From NCBI GenBank assembly GCA_009760855.2, contig WPIO01000024.1, positions 137,001 to 201,000 on the forward strand: DNA of 64,000 nt, in the 5' to 3' direction. Positions 23,001 to 33,996 of this stretch are shown here, piece by piece. How positions within the stretch are numbered: the first letter of the stretch is position 1; each line of letters opens with the position of its first letter. The notes under the pieces were generated by a model. It made no database searches, had not been told where the DNA came from, and saw nothing but the letters and a program-made list of their open reading frames with translations. A program made the translations under genes and the position numbers. This stretch comes from Cristatella mucedo (Eukaryota; Bryozoa; Phylactolaemata; Cristatellidae).

Positions 23001-23158
23001 CACCCCTAACCATGTTATTCGTTTTGTTTGTTTTTCAAGCATGATTTTACTTACCATTTAATTGCATTTCACTTTGCAGCAAATGTAAAGTACCTAGAAA
23101 GAGATTACGTTCTCTGAGGGTGCTTTATCAAGTACATTATTATTATTATTATTATTAT
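20061..23158 (+). mobile_element. LINE-1fam (L2/CR1-like), nearly intact copy
   Basis: It contains endonuclease, linker, reverse transcriptase, C-terminal region, 3' UTR (TAAAGTACCTAGAAAGAGAT, TACGTTCTCTGAGGGTGC) and an (ATT)n tail at about 23,138-23,158. No ORF1 is seen before it. The copy is young, because only two single-base indels interrupt its main frame. The 3' end forms the short stem conserved in all the tails in this window. Assignment to the L2/CR1 group rests on domain order and the ATT tail, not on a phylogeny. Confidence 0.88.
20076..22988 (+). pseudogene. LINE ORF2: endonuclease and reverse transcriptase, two frameshifts
   Basis: The polyprotein makes and inserts cDNA at a nicked target. 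Endonuclease blocks (20,121-20,720): LLALTETWLKS, VVYRPPGTKSSF, FLVMGDFNVHFD and CLSDHMQ, which include the expected Glu, Asp-Asn and Asp-His residues. Reverse transcriptase blocks (about 21,500-22,250): [64 protein letters not shown] and FHFYADDTQLYL, so all catalytic aspartates are present. The C-terminal region ends at a stop at 22,986-22,988. Compared with the partial copy upstream, one extra C in a C run at about 20,930 and one missing base at about 21,510 break the frame. Either may be a real mutation or a homopolymer sequencing error. The true start codon is not established; the first upstream methionine after a stop is at 20,121. Confidence 0.85.
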
Positions 23159-23259
23159 ATCGTGCTTCCGTTGTCAGCCTCTACAGAGCGGCTAAAACTA
23201 ACCCGTCGTCGAAAAATGAAGTGAATCGCGTAAGCCTTTGCGTTAGAGCAAACAGAGTG

Positions 23260-23402
<143 letters not shown>

Positions 23403-23629
23403 TATTACAGCAAACAGACGATTGATTTGAGTCGTTATAGGCCACCATTTCCATCTGGAAAGCCCAGCCTGCCCTTTCGGTGAGGCCGAGGGGCAGTAGG
23501 GGCGTCGATGTCGATGGAGTGCACTTGTACTGCTACTGCTACAGCTGCTTCAGCTGCAGCTACGAAAACTGCTAAGAGTGACTGTCGTGCCGTTTCAAAA
23601 GGGCCCAGATTTGGAGCTCCAAAGCAAGG

Positions 23630-23722
23630 GAATAATAATAATAATAACAATAATAATAATAATGCACTTGATAAAGCGCCCTTTGAGAACTCAATCTCTT
23701 TCTAGGCGCTTTACATTTGGGC
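23630..23722 (-). mobile_element. LINE-1fam 3' tail fragment
   Basis: An (AAT)n run, then GCACTTGATAAAGCGCCCTT, TGAGAACTCAATCTCTTTCT and AGGCGCTTTACATTTG, which is the reverse complement of the family tail. No more of the element is attached. Confidence 0.75.
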
Positions 23723-24159
23723 TCGGAAGCTCCAAACAGTCAGGTGCCCATTCTCACACCAAGGTATGCGATCAGACTCGAGTTCAAGTTGATACTGAAC
23801 GCATTAAGAAAGCTAAACGGCCTCTCATAGCAGATTGGATTGCGAAAAACGGTGCGAGTTTAGTTTTCCGTTCTGCGGGCTAAAAAATTGATTAGTAAGT
23901 GGCATGCAAATTAACCCATTGCACAAGGATTCCGGATGTGCTAGACCTGCTGAACGAGTCAGCCAGCTATGGTTTTTAAGTGAAACACAGGTAACCGATC
24001 GTTTGTTGTCCTAAAGAAAATCTGAGGGTACACGGGGTGGGGGCTGCCAGTGCAGTTCTGTTAGGAATGAAGGTGCCTAGCCGTGACACGTCTTGTCGGA
24101 TTGGATTAAATTTGATAATTCATTGCCTTTAGATTACGGTAACAATACCGTGCTGGTGA
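23723..24159. other. Unrecognised sequence
   Basis: I see no gene or repeat in this gap between two LINE fragments. Confidence 0.35.
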
Positions 24160-24324
24160 CAGTGCTTAGTTAAGAGAATTTGCGGCCATCCATGTGGGGA
24201 TGTCATCAATACATGCAGCAAGAGAGTTAAGAGAATTCGACGTGCTCGAGGGCAGGAAGGAATCAAAGCAACAAGTACAACTGAGTGTCATCCACATAGA
24301 AGTGAAAGCCTAGATTGTGCTTAG

Positions 24325-24621
24325 TGTGGTTTGTGGTTCTCTGTGCATGGCTCAGATTGCTGGGCTAGCCGGCACAGTGCAAGCCAGGCAGACCGGTAGT
24401 GGCCTATGGACAGGCCAGTGAACGGCTGTGGTCTGACGGCTGTGGTTTATCCACAGGTCGGCTTTGTCCTCCCGCCGACTCAAGGGAGGAGTTGGGGGGG
24501 GGGAGTCGAGTGGGAGAAGGGGCCGAAGGGAGCCGTGCGCCCTTCGGCTCCGTGCGTTGGAATAAACTGTTGGTGTTGGGCATCGGCTGGCTTTCTGCAG
24601 TACAGACAAGAACAAACTACA
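24325..24621. mobile_element. Solo LTR inserted in a LINE
   Basis: A 297-bp segment begins TGTGGTTTGTGG and ends AACAAACTACA, so it has TG...CA ends with short inverted termini. It interrupts LINE sequence that continues on both sides (TTGTGCTT before, TTGGCAATCACATC after). Flanking pentamers CTTAG (24,320-24,324) and CTTGG (24,622-24,626) fit a 5-bp target duplication with one change. Near its right end it holds GGAATAAACTG, a plausible polyadenylation signal, which suggests plus orientation. No internal retroviral-type genes are present. Confidence 0.7.
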
Positions 24622-25221
24622 CTTGGCAATCACATCGGTAAGAGGGAGAGTATACACCATGAAAAGAACAGGACCAAGCACGGAGCCCTGAGGTGACCCA
24701 TATTTAAGAGGTTTCTCAGATGATCTTTGTCCATTCACATACATTCTCTGGACTCTCCCACTGAGATAGGACCCGAACAATTGCTGTGCAGCAACAGTAA
24801 TGCCCAGGCGAGATGAGAGGCACTTAAGAAGGGCTTGGTGATCGATAGTACCAAAAGCTGCCGAAAGATCGAGCAAAACAAGCCGATGTACTCTACCCAG
24901 GTCTGCATTCCAAAGTAGGTCGTTGCACAGCCGAAGCAATGTGCTCTATAGAGTAATTAGCTCTAAAACCAGACCGGAATTTACTAGCAAGGTTTGAAGG
25001 CTCAATATATGTTAAGCTGGTCTGCCACGACTCGTTTCAGTGTCTTTTATAGAAACGGTAGGAGGGAGACTGGGAGAAGCTGGTCAAATTCTCTTGGTCT
25101 AGTGTTGCTTTCTTGAGTAGTGGCCTGATTACAGCCTTTTTGAGAGGTGCTGGGACATGACCTGAGGCTAATGACATATTAGTGATGTCAGTTATGCATG
25201 GCACCAGTAGATCAATGCATG

Positions 25222-25372
25222 CTGAGCTGGTTTTGGTTCAGCCGTAAAGGTGCTCGCCCCGACCACGGTCTGGCTGAGGTCGTGGGCTCGAGCCTCGATG
25301 CATTTGTGAAGATAAATAAATATAGATTAAGTTCTCTTGGGGCCCCATAAAAATGAATTCTGTTTATTATAT
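25222..25372 (+). mobile_element. SINE family A inserted in a LINE
   Basis: The head GAGCTGGTTTTGGTTCAGCC, the B-box segment GTCGTGGGCTCGAGCC and the tail AGATTAAGTTCTCTTGGGGC are all present. It sits inside the minus-strand LINE copy. Confidence 0.8.
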
Positions 25373-25435
25373 CGTAGAAGAAGGACAATGGAGATAGGGT
25401 CCAACGGACTAGTTGTCTACTTTGATTGAGATATA

Positions 25436-25592
25436 AAAAAATATATAATTCATTTGTATAGCGCCCCAAGAGAACTTAATCTCTATTCAGGCGCTTCACA
25501 TATGCCTCGGGTCTCGAGCCCACGACCTCAGCCAGACCTTGGTTCGGGGGGCGAGCACCTTAACCGCTGAACCAAACTAGCTCGGCAAATAT
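25436..25592 (-). mobile_element. SINE family A inserted in a LINE, reverse orientation
   Basis: A complete minus-strand copy with its tail at ATATATAATTCATTTGTATA and its head complement at CTGAACCAAACTAGCTCGG. About 65 bases of LINE sequence separate it from the plus-strand SINE copy at 25,222. The two form a tail-to-tail inverted pair. Confidence 0.82.
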
Positions 25593-25830
25593 AAACTTCA
25601 GGACGAGTTCACTAGTGATCTGCTCGAATGCAGACATTGAGGTGTAGCAAGGAATCGAGGAAGGGCATTCCAGGGGGGACGCTGCCATCGTAGGAATTGA
25701 ATCCCTGATCGTGTCTATCTTCTTGACAAAGAAGCTGGAGAAGCGATCAGCTAGATCATCACAGGGTAATCATCACAGATCATAAGGTATCGAGCTGACC
25801 TGGGAGCCGTTGAGGAGATGGTTGATCGTC

Positions 25831-26750
25831 AACTCGTGACTACAGCCTTTCGGTGCAACGGAGGAGAAGATCGAAAGTGAAGACCTACAACGGAAGTGAA
25901 GACCTACAACGGAAGTGAAGACATGGTCACCGAAGGATTTAATGTGAGTTAGAGGCAGGTTAAGCTAAACCTCAGAGTCCGGGAAGCGGGTTGCATTAGG
26001 GGAAGCCAGGAGAGAGGATATTTCAGAGAGGTGAAGGCCGGAGCAAGAGACATACATATAAGTGAGATACTAAACCTTGGAGTCGTTGCTTGGCTTCTTG
26101 ATGAGAAGCAAGTGTAGTTAAGGACAGAAATGGTGCCAAATTCACCATAGACGAGCATGACTGTCGAGGTTTGCACCATTTGTAAGAAGCGCGTTATTGC
26201 ATTTATACATCAGGGAGCATAACAAAAGTGTACAAACAGGACAAATGTGTGGACAAATTTAGCCTTGGTATCCGTATCTGATCAGGCCCAATTTTTGGAG
26301 CACCACCTAAATGTAAGTTGGGTGACTGACTCTCCGTGGAGCTGACGTGGTCGTTAAAATATCTAGGTCATCTTGGATCGTCTAGAGATCTAGATCTAAG
26401 TACTCTTAGATAGGAGCACTCGGGTTCCTCAGAAAGTTTCTAGTTGAGCCAAGTTTGGGAGCGAGGGTTCCTGGATCACGATCCCACTTGTCTGGTCAAT
26501 TTACGAAAGCTAGCTGCCATCTAAGAGCAAACTTCGGCTGCAACGCATGCTGCAAGTAAGTTAAGAGAGTACGAAGTACTGGACGCAGGGGAAGGATAAA
26601 TGCGCTCGTTGAGTTAAGTGTCATCTGCAAGAGAAGTGCAAGAGCCAAAAATGTACTTGGCTGTGTCCTTGGCGAGTGGGAGAGTACTTTGTACTTTGTA
26701 ACACAATTTTTACTTTATCCTTGTTCCTGGGTAACAGGTGGTATTGCGAA
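25831..26750. mobile_element. Diverged LINE-like remnants and unrecognised sequence
   Basis: A 19-base unit (GAAGTGAAGACCTACAACG) is repeated in tandem at about 25,873-25,925. Around 26,560-26,690 the minus strand weakly resembles the RT stretch after Y-A-D-D of the LINE family. The rest is unrecognised. Confidence is low because the similarity is short. Confidence 0.35.
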
Positions 26751-26756
26751 ACTGCT

Positions 26757-27560
26757 TAATAATAATAATACATTTACTTCGAGTTTACGCATCCTCTAAG
26801 AATTTCATCTCTTTCTAGGCACTCTATACAAGCTGTACAGAAGCATGACCGAACTGTTAGTGGTAAGATGAACGGCGTCAATATGTATAATATAGTTAGT
26901 AGTTACATGCGCAGTGTCAACATGTAAATATGATTAGTGGCAGCATGCGCAGTGTCAACACGCATAACTACATATAGGACGACTCACAAAGGGCCCAATA
27001 AATGGGTCATCGGCAATCTGCCAAGTGGGAGCACTGTGGGAGCATACGAACTAAAGGCACGGCCTCCAAAGGATTTGAGGTTCTTACGAGGTGTAGTAAA
27101 AACAATTTTATTTAAAAAAAAGACTTGGTGGTGTGGGGGAGTAGATCTAATAGTTGTGCTGGAGCCAAAGAAACGATCTCAAAGTCAGTGAAAGAACCTT
27201 GAAGTCGATGCGCTGCTTGACTGGGAGCCAGTACAGCTCAGCGAGAAGTGGTGTGATGTGACAACTGAGACGGTCATGAAAGACGAGCCCACCTGATTGC
27301 ACAGGCTGGTAGACCAGCAAGCAGTGAGTTTCAGAAATCGAAACAGGATGTCACAAAAGCATTGATCAATTAGGATGTTGTATCGCTGTCTATGCAAGAC
27401 CGAATTTTAGCAATGCTACGTAGCTGGTAATAGGCAGGCTTGACTGAGGTGCTGATGCGGTCACCTTGTGAAAGGTCATTCTGTAACAGCATGCCTAAAT
27501 TTCGTTCAAATGCAACAGGATATATGTTGGAAAAGCCGATTTTGATCGTTGAGTTTTACA
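26757..27560 (-). mobile_element. LINE-1fam 3' part, reverse orientation
   Basis: It begins with (AAT)n and the reverse complement of the tail, then 3' UTR motifs such as GTGGCAGCATGCGCAGTGTC. Next comes the antisense of the C-terminal coding region (GGAGCATACGAACTAAAGGC) and the thumb region, to about 27,560 (complement of AKIGF). It is diverged and frame-broken. Confidence 0.75.
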
Positions 27561-28185
27561 ATTTCTGAGTCACACTTAGTTTACCGATAACTAGTAAGTC
27601 TTTTTATCGTCATTCTCTTAGTTGATTGCTTAATCTTTAAATGTATAGAAAATGGCCATAATTATTTAACAACTTGGATTTTGTGACCACGATAGGGATT
27701 AGTTTACAAGTAACTCATTTTCAGAACACTGCAAATATTGCCATGGCCAAAAGCTGGATGTTAAATTAAAAATTCACAGTTGATATGGAATATATCTTTT
27801 GAAAGTAATCGCACTAGTATATCTTGCTTTAATCAAAATCAATCATGTTGTCTGAAAAATAAAACTTGAGTATTTGATGCATTTATTTTCATTGCTGATC
27901 ATAAAATAATGTCGCTAAGGCATGAAACTAAGCAGTTATTCTCTTTATTAGAAATCTTATTTATAAATACTGCCACTATTGGTGCCTATCTTACGCCAAT
28001 GACAACTTACTTAAAATCTCGGTGCATTACAATGCGAGCCCGAGCTTCCAAAATGTGCAACGGATTGCTCCTTGACGCGATACGACTGAAGGGAAACCTT
28101 TCCTACTTGGTACTGCAGATTGCAACGTCAACGAGGAACGGGTGGGGTGTGAGTGGTTTGTGAAGCCAGTCCTCGGTACAGCAGT
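27561..28185. other. AT-rich unrecognised sequence
   Basis: AT-richer than its surroundings. A plus-strand open frame of 84 codons at 27,909-28,163 has no domain I know. Nothing else is visible. Confidence 0.35.
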
Positions 28186-28365
28186 CAGCATGCGGAGCAG
28201 CAGCAGCAGCAGCAGCATGCAGAGCAGCAGCAGCTATATCCGGAGCAGCAGCAGCTATATCCGGAGCAGCAGCAGCAATGTGTGGAGCAGCAGCAGCTAT
28301 ATCCGGAGCAGCAGCAGCAGCAGCATGCAGACAAGCAGCAACTGCAGTCTGCGGAGCAGCAGCAC
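28186..28365 (+). repeat. CAG-rich 21-bp minisatellite
   Basis: Units of AGCAGCAGCTATATCCGG with extra CAG triplets recur at least four times. The length per unit is a multiple of three, and one plus frame reads the heptad EQQQLYP repeated inside an open frame (28,153-28,407). No start context, splice signal or neighbouring domain supports a gene, so I annotate it as a repeat. Confidence 0.8.
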
Positions 28366-28407
28366 GTCTTCAAGCCGATCTGTGGTGTTCCTCAGCGCCA
28401 GCAGTAA

Positions 28408-30289
28408 GATTTCTGGTCTGTGATTCCACAATAGCCCACTTGGTTTGAGGCACTGCACGTAAGATGGGAGCAAACAGGTAGGCTTACGAAATATTATGAT
28501 TGCGCTTAATTCACAGCTGTTTGCATAATGATTCTGCATATAGCCGTAGCATTAGCAGATTTTTACATGCGAATTGTACAAAGAAGGGGAGAGAAGAATG
28601 ATTCCATCTGGCCAAGCAGTCAGGATTATAATCTGTGCTCTCAGCTGATGTTTAAATTTAATAAATTCAGCTGCCTCTACACTTGCTGCAGATAGCTATC
28701 GATCGAATGACGGATGCACTCAATTGCTATCTCTTTGACATATGGGATCCGCCATACAGATGAATCTACTGACCTCACTCTCGCTGCTGCAGTCGTGTCA
28801 GCCTTCTCGAGCTTTCCGGTGCACTCAGGGAATAATGTAGCCGTCACTTTCTGTTCCTTAAAAAGCACCGTTGATGATATTTGCATTTGCTCCGTTGGTC
28901 CAAGAATTTAAAATTCACTTCCCCGATGCTTTGCACCGATGCCGTTTTCTGCCTGATCGCCGGAGCCGGCACATCTTTTCCAGTTGGTTCGGCTTAATGC
29001 CACCGACTTCCTCAGATATATCTTAAATCCAGCCACGCTTCTCACTCTTCGCTCGTTGGGTACAGAAATGACTTTGAGTGAGAGCAGTAGAAAACCCGCT
29101 GGCGTAATTAATTTAGTCTTCACGCCGTTTCGCAGTTAAAGAAATATGCATGCATAAGCAGTGGCGGGGGGGGGCAAGGGGTGTGGAGGACATTTGTCCC
29201 TATTCGAGCGGTGTTCCGACCTGGGGGGGGTTGGGATGCGTAGGAATATGGAGAATCAACCAATCAACGACCAATCAAACAATCTCTCGAATCAACCAAT
29301 CAACCAACGACAAACCTACGTCATAATTCCACTCGATGAGCAGGCGCTGAGTTCGTGCCGAAGAGTCAAGAAGATTTTGAGCTGTAATCTTTCATCGATG
29401 GCAGGTCTAGCTAGCCCCATCTGCATGAAAACCTTGCGGGTCTTACCCCTAAAATAAAAATTTGGCAAGCCTTGCTCCTTCATGAACATTCTGGCTCCGC
29501 CACTGTACCGTGCAGCATATGATCCATTTTGGAAATTCCATACATTTAGATCAGCTGCATATGTAGGCGTTGCAAAAGAGACGCAGCCGATCCTTTGTCG
29601 GTTTCAGCTTATTATTTTTGTTTATTAAAAAAATATTTATATCACCCTAGAGAATTATGACTCTTTTCCATGCCCTTTACATATGTTGGAAATGAAGCAT
29701 GTTAATTTGCCATGCTTAGAAACAGGGTCTCGCTAATAAATGACCAGTAAAAGAAAATATGTCTTCAATGATCTTTATCCGTGCTCGGAGATAGCGCTCA
29801 ATCCAAGTCTCATGATTGCGGCATCATTTTAATACGGCGAACACGAGTTTTATAACAATCCGTAAGTGATCGGTGAAAATTGGCAGCTTGATAAGGTCAA
29901 GCGGTCAACTTCCGTTACAGGGGCTAAGAATGGCTGTTTCAGAGAAGACATGCAGGAAAAATAAAAAAAATGTTCTCCAGAGCTTCCAGGCTCCCCAAGA
30001 CAAAATTAGAGGGCGTACGTTGTTGTTTAGAAGCATAGTGCACAACGCGCCATCTCATTAAAAGCGAGGGCTTAACTTGAGCAACGTCCAGGTTACGAAA
30101 ATAGCACCTAATGCAACTGTAAAAGTGAGCCACTAGATCACTCAAGTGCTTGTACGTAAAATTCTTGCGGCAACACATAATCGACAGTGACAGGATCCGG
30201 TGATACAGTGACTTCTCTAAGGCTGACCAGCTCCGAGCGACGCACTGACACGCCTAAGCATGGTATTATATTCCTGCTCAAATGGTAGT
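28408..30289. other. Unrecognised sequence
   Basis: Short AATCAACC-type direct repeats lie at 29,255-29,310, and a G run at 29,161-29,175. A weak LINE-tail-like piece occurs near 29,640-29,690 (ACCCTAGAGAATTATGACTC). No gene is recognised. Confidence 0.3.
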
Positions 30290-30371
30290 AAATTGCATCC
30301 GGCGAAGCGATTTGCTTTTTCTAAACGAGCAAGTAGAAAAGCTGCCTACTTCGCAGGTTGCGGATTAACCG

Positions 30372-30690
30372 GAGAGTCGAGTCGCAGAGTCGCAGAGGGG
30401 ACAGCTTCTTACGCAACGACATCTCCTCTCCAACTGCCGACTACGGCACATCTTTTTCAGCGGTCCTGAACTGCTACTTCTATGCTACTCACTACCTCAA
30501 CTGCTCTCCTAACTCTGCTATGCTTCCCACTTTCTCTCTGTTGCGTGAGACGAAGTCTGTTGGCTACCGAATGCGTACCGAAAGCCGCTTAGGCTGTGAG
30601 TGCGCTATACAAAACTCTCCTGCGTAACACCCACATGGTCTTAATGACTTTGTGGAGTTACTGACGGAGATACATTACATTACATTACAG
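30372..30690 (+). mobile_element. LINE-2fam 3' end inserted in arm A
   Basis: This second LINE family is recognised by sequence encoding TASYATTSPLQLP-type residues, then GCGTGAGACGAAGTCTGTTG, CCGAAAGCCGCTTAGGCTGT, GCGCTATACAAAACTCTCCT and a (TTACA)n end at 30,671-30,689. Arm B lacks it, so it entered arm A after the duplication. Related copies lie at 40,680 and 49,740. Confidence 0.75.
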
Positions 30691-31149
30691 CGAGCTGGAG
30701 CCTGGAAGCATGGCTAGCTAGCGAATCGTTGAAGCAGCATGTCGCATGTGTCCCGCACGTAATCAGACGGCATCAGGAGCACGACGCCAATCTCTAGTAC
30801 GCATGAACCAATTATTAACAGCTCGAGATGGCACTAAGTTCCAGGTAGGAGTCGGCGAATAACCAACCAGAGACTATTTCAGATGCCTTTTTATAAGGTC
30901 AAAGCCAAAATATTATGACATATCAGGTACCAACAATTATAGCGAGGCACATTATCATGCTGATTAGCATGCAAGCATTTCACTGGTTATTTTTTAGCCC
31001 AGCTAGACTGCAGTAAACTTTGAGACAAACTTAGAAGCAGCAGTGAAGTGCTGCATTTCCCAAGATATGAACGCGATGAAAGAGGTGGTCTGTTGATAGA
31101 GCCCTGTGCTAGTCACCAGTCACCAGGGACTTAAGTGTGCCAATGACTG

Positions 31150-31290
31150 GAGTGAAGCAACAGGAAGGCACATAGTCCGACAATGCGAACTGAAAGCTGC
31201 TTAAGTTTCGAGTGCGCCATAGAAATCTCTCCAGTGAAATAGTCTGTGTGGCTGTGTGGAGTAGCAGACGGAAGAGATACATTACACTTA
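31150..31290 (+). mobile_element. Old LINE-2fam tail shared by both arms
   Basis: GCGAACTGAAAGCTGCTTAA, GAGTGCGCCATAGAAATCTC and GGAAGAGATACATTACA are a diverged form of the LINE-2fam 3' end. The equivalent in arm B lies at about 63,265-63,390 on the minus strand, so it predates the duplication. Confidence 0.6.
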
Positions 31291-31310
31291 ATCTTGAGAA
31301 CGTCAAGGCC

Positions 31311-31553
31311 GATTAGGTGACCGCTGTGGCAAAGAAACAGGCCTCGCTTGAAGCTCCGAGTGGTGAATTAGGAAACCCGATAAATAGCTTGGGGAAACCA
31401 GAGTTTACGATGTTACACGAGTACATGGAACTGGCTGCAGGCACCGTGCACGTGGCTGGCACCTTGGCAGTTGGCGACGGCGTGGTCAATAAGCGAAAGG
31501 TTTCGCCTGTGCCGGTTGTTTCCATTGTGGAGCAAGTTACAGTGATAACTTAA
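31311..31553 (+). pseudogene. Coding-like stretch shared between arms, unknown protein
   Basis: A plus frame contains VTAVAKKQASLEA, then GELGNPINSLGKPEF, EYMELAAGTV and GDGVVNKRKVSPVPVVS, and stops at 31,551. Arm B has the same frame on its minus strand (62,980 to about 63,230, with one frameshift), ending at the equivalent codon. The frame lies on the strand opposite to the hAT transposase. I do not recognise the family. In arm A a stop lies just upstream of VTAV, so it is at best the tail of a larger relic. Confidence 0.4.
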
Positions 31554-33390
31554 TTCGAGACTGCTACAGCGATAACTGCTGATTTCATTGGCTCCCTCTC
31601 GCAGCTCTGATACTGATGGCAATGCGTTGCAGCAGCGAAATCGTAAGGAAAATCAGTCGTATGAGCGGCCAGCTCGTCGTGTCGTGTGATTGCCCAGTCG
31701 TGTGAGCAGCCTGCAGTCTCCGGTACGTTCCTGTGCTGAACGTTCGTCCTGTTTCGGTGATGTGCAATGCAGCGATGTAGCCATGTGTCGTTAACCGATG
31801 CTTAACGATGACTTGACGAAAACTGCTTGCCTCTTTAATGCTTGTCACTGTGCAACGGCTCCTCTTTGCATTTTTTTGACTCGTTGATTTTATTTCAGTT
31901 GATTGGCGATATTTCTTCTTGGCTACTTTGACGATCTTTCATCCACAGAGTTATGAACTCGGTGAATGCTACGCGATGATCTTCGCGTCTTTTCAATTCA
32001 ACCAACTTAAGCAGTACCTTGAAATTTCACTGCTCCCCTAATGACTGTCAATTGATTAGTGCTCAGCCAAGGAATTTGCAGCTACTGTATTCGCAAAGCC
32101 TTGAAATCAACACGGAATGACATCACGTCAGCTCCTAATTTGACAACATTCAAGACGGAGCCTAAGATAGCAGCCTCTTTCTCTCATCCTTTGATTCGTC
32201 CCAGTTAATTGTCCTTCGCGCGCCATTGTGTTCTGAAATAGCCCACTTTATGACTAACAGTTTAACATCATTTTCGGCATATTTATTGTGCTTCGAAAGA
32301 GCTCCGGGTCTCTAGGAATGCTTTATAAATGTTTGTTGTTATTATTTACATCTTTAGCTATTTCGGTTGCTCCGATGACTGTTGCGACAGAGCAAAGCTT
32401 GGTACGGGCACGGTGGTAACATCCTCCGCGGCCCAACGAATTTTCTCAGTACGATGATATTTGCTTACACACTGCGAGATCGTACGCATTAATTAATCGT
32501 AGAAAAACAGAGTTTAACAGCTGTAATTATACCTAGGGTCATTAAATTTGTAAGTCATTAAATATCAGCTGCAAGGGAATGCCCATGCTGACTTACTATA
32601 ACTCAAGGATTCTGAACCGCAAAAACCGTCTCTGATCGAGGCTGCTCGAGGGTCCTAGGACCAAAGCAAGAGCACTCACACGGACTACGTGCATCATTGA
32701 ACCTGATCAATATGCTTCTTATTCCTGTAAGTAGGAGTGGGGTAAAAAATATTCACACATACTACTACAGGCGAACCTCCCTGTAAGCATAACATCCCTA
32801 TAAACACAGACAATCTTGCGATGGAGGGTTTTCTAACATAGGCGTTCTACCGTACCGTGTTAAATGCTGAATATAAACGTCTCTCGTCTCCAGCCGAGGG
32901 AAGTGCTTCTGGCTTAAACATCAGTGAAGCCAAAGATCAAGCCGACTACTAGGAAGAATTAGTTCGAAAAAAGCTCGGTAGAAATTTGTGTAGAGCCTGA
33001 AGAGACGGCGCCAAAATTTGATGCACACTATTAAATTTATGCGTAAAGTACCTAGAAAGGGATTGAGTGATGATCTGGTGATGCTATAGCGAACGTATTA
33101 TCATCAATGACATTATTATTATTACTGTTAATATTTCCTGTATTAACCCATCTGAGGGTGGTCCTAATTTAAGGAGAGTGTGAAAAGCCAGTGTAATAGT
33201 CGGCCTTGACTATGAAGGTCGCAGTCTCAACAGTTTATAAGCGCTCTCGAGTTGTATTAGGTGGCATCAAACCTATCGCTTAGATAGTTTGAAAGGGCAC
33301 CTGAAACGATCGTAAGCTAGTCCCCCGTTGAGATAACTTCCGGTTCCTGAATTTCAAGCTAAGAGCCAGAAATTTCTAACGTCATAATAA
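31554..33390. other. Arm A sequence without recognised genes
   Basis: Most of this is alignable to arm B (61,340-62,980) in inverted order. Two LINE-1fam tail pieces are visible: GCTCCGGGTCTCTAGGAATGC with a TTATTATTT end near 32,296-32,347, and GTACCTAGAAAGGGATTGAG with (ATT)n near 33,047-33,125. No protein family is recognised. Confidence 0.45.
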
Positions 33391-33450
33391 CAATAATAAT
33401 AATGCACTTGATAAAGCGCCCTCGGAGAACTCAATCTCTTTCTAGGCGCT
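33388..33450 (-). mobile_element. LINE-1fam tail private to arm A
   Basis: AATAATGCACTTGATAAAGC and CCTCGGAGAACTCAATCTCT form the reverse-complement tail. Arm B near 61,385-61,400 runs straight from CTCAG to ATTATGACG, giving the empty site. Confidence 0.7.
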
Positions 33451-33996
33451 GAAAGTTGTACTCTGGGCATCGAGGCAGGCAGTTGTAATCTGGGCTTTAA
33501 GCCAACGAGTTGAACGCAATGGCTGGTGCCGTGCAGATGCAGCCCTCTGTGGCTGAGAAATACTCTGCTTTACATTACAGACACTCTCTTTATTGCTGCC
33601 GCGTTCTAATACCGTCGTCGTACCTACGCGTTTCAAGGCAGCATCTGTGTCTCGCTAGCTGCACTTCGTGGCGACATCCCCACCGGTATTTGCCACTCTT
33701 CTCAAAGAACTAGCACCGCTATTAGCACTGCGTCAATGGCCAACTGGCTTGTGTGCAGACGCAGTTAGAAAACATTCGCAAGCATGTAGAGTCAGATATC
33801 CGTGCAAGCACGATGAGCAGTTTCTGATTCGGTCAATATTCATTGCTGAATTGCCCTGCTGTCGTCTGCATACCTGAGAGCATGGGGTCCTGTTCGAGGA
33901 CTTATTAGCAGTCTTCTATTACTCATTGGCCGTGCTTCGAGGCTATATGCTCCACCAGTAATATGTCTCGCCGCTCCGACGTCTAGCACCCAAAAA

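Larger units (their letters stand above)
24160..25830 (-). mobile_element. LINE-1fam copy, reverse orientation, interrupted by three insertions
   Basis: Read on the minus strand from 25,830 down, it shows the linker (DDLADRFSSFFVKKIDTIRD, about 25,730), then RT blocks LVLLDLSAAFGTIDHQALL and GSPQGSVLGPVLFMVYTLPL (24,630-24,939), and ends near the WMAA region at about 24,180. A solo LTR splits the region just before the Y-A-D-D block, and two SINE-A copies split the RT start. The second palm Asp block is disrupted by the LTR, and stops are frequent, so it is inactive. Confidence 0.82.

Noticed and set aside
24325-24621. MITE with inverted ends AGTGTGGTTTGT/ACAAACTACACT
   Set aside because: The terminal similarity is real but only about 12 bases with a mismatch; TG...CA ends, an internal AATAAA and a 5-base duplication fit a solo LTR better.
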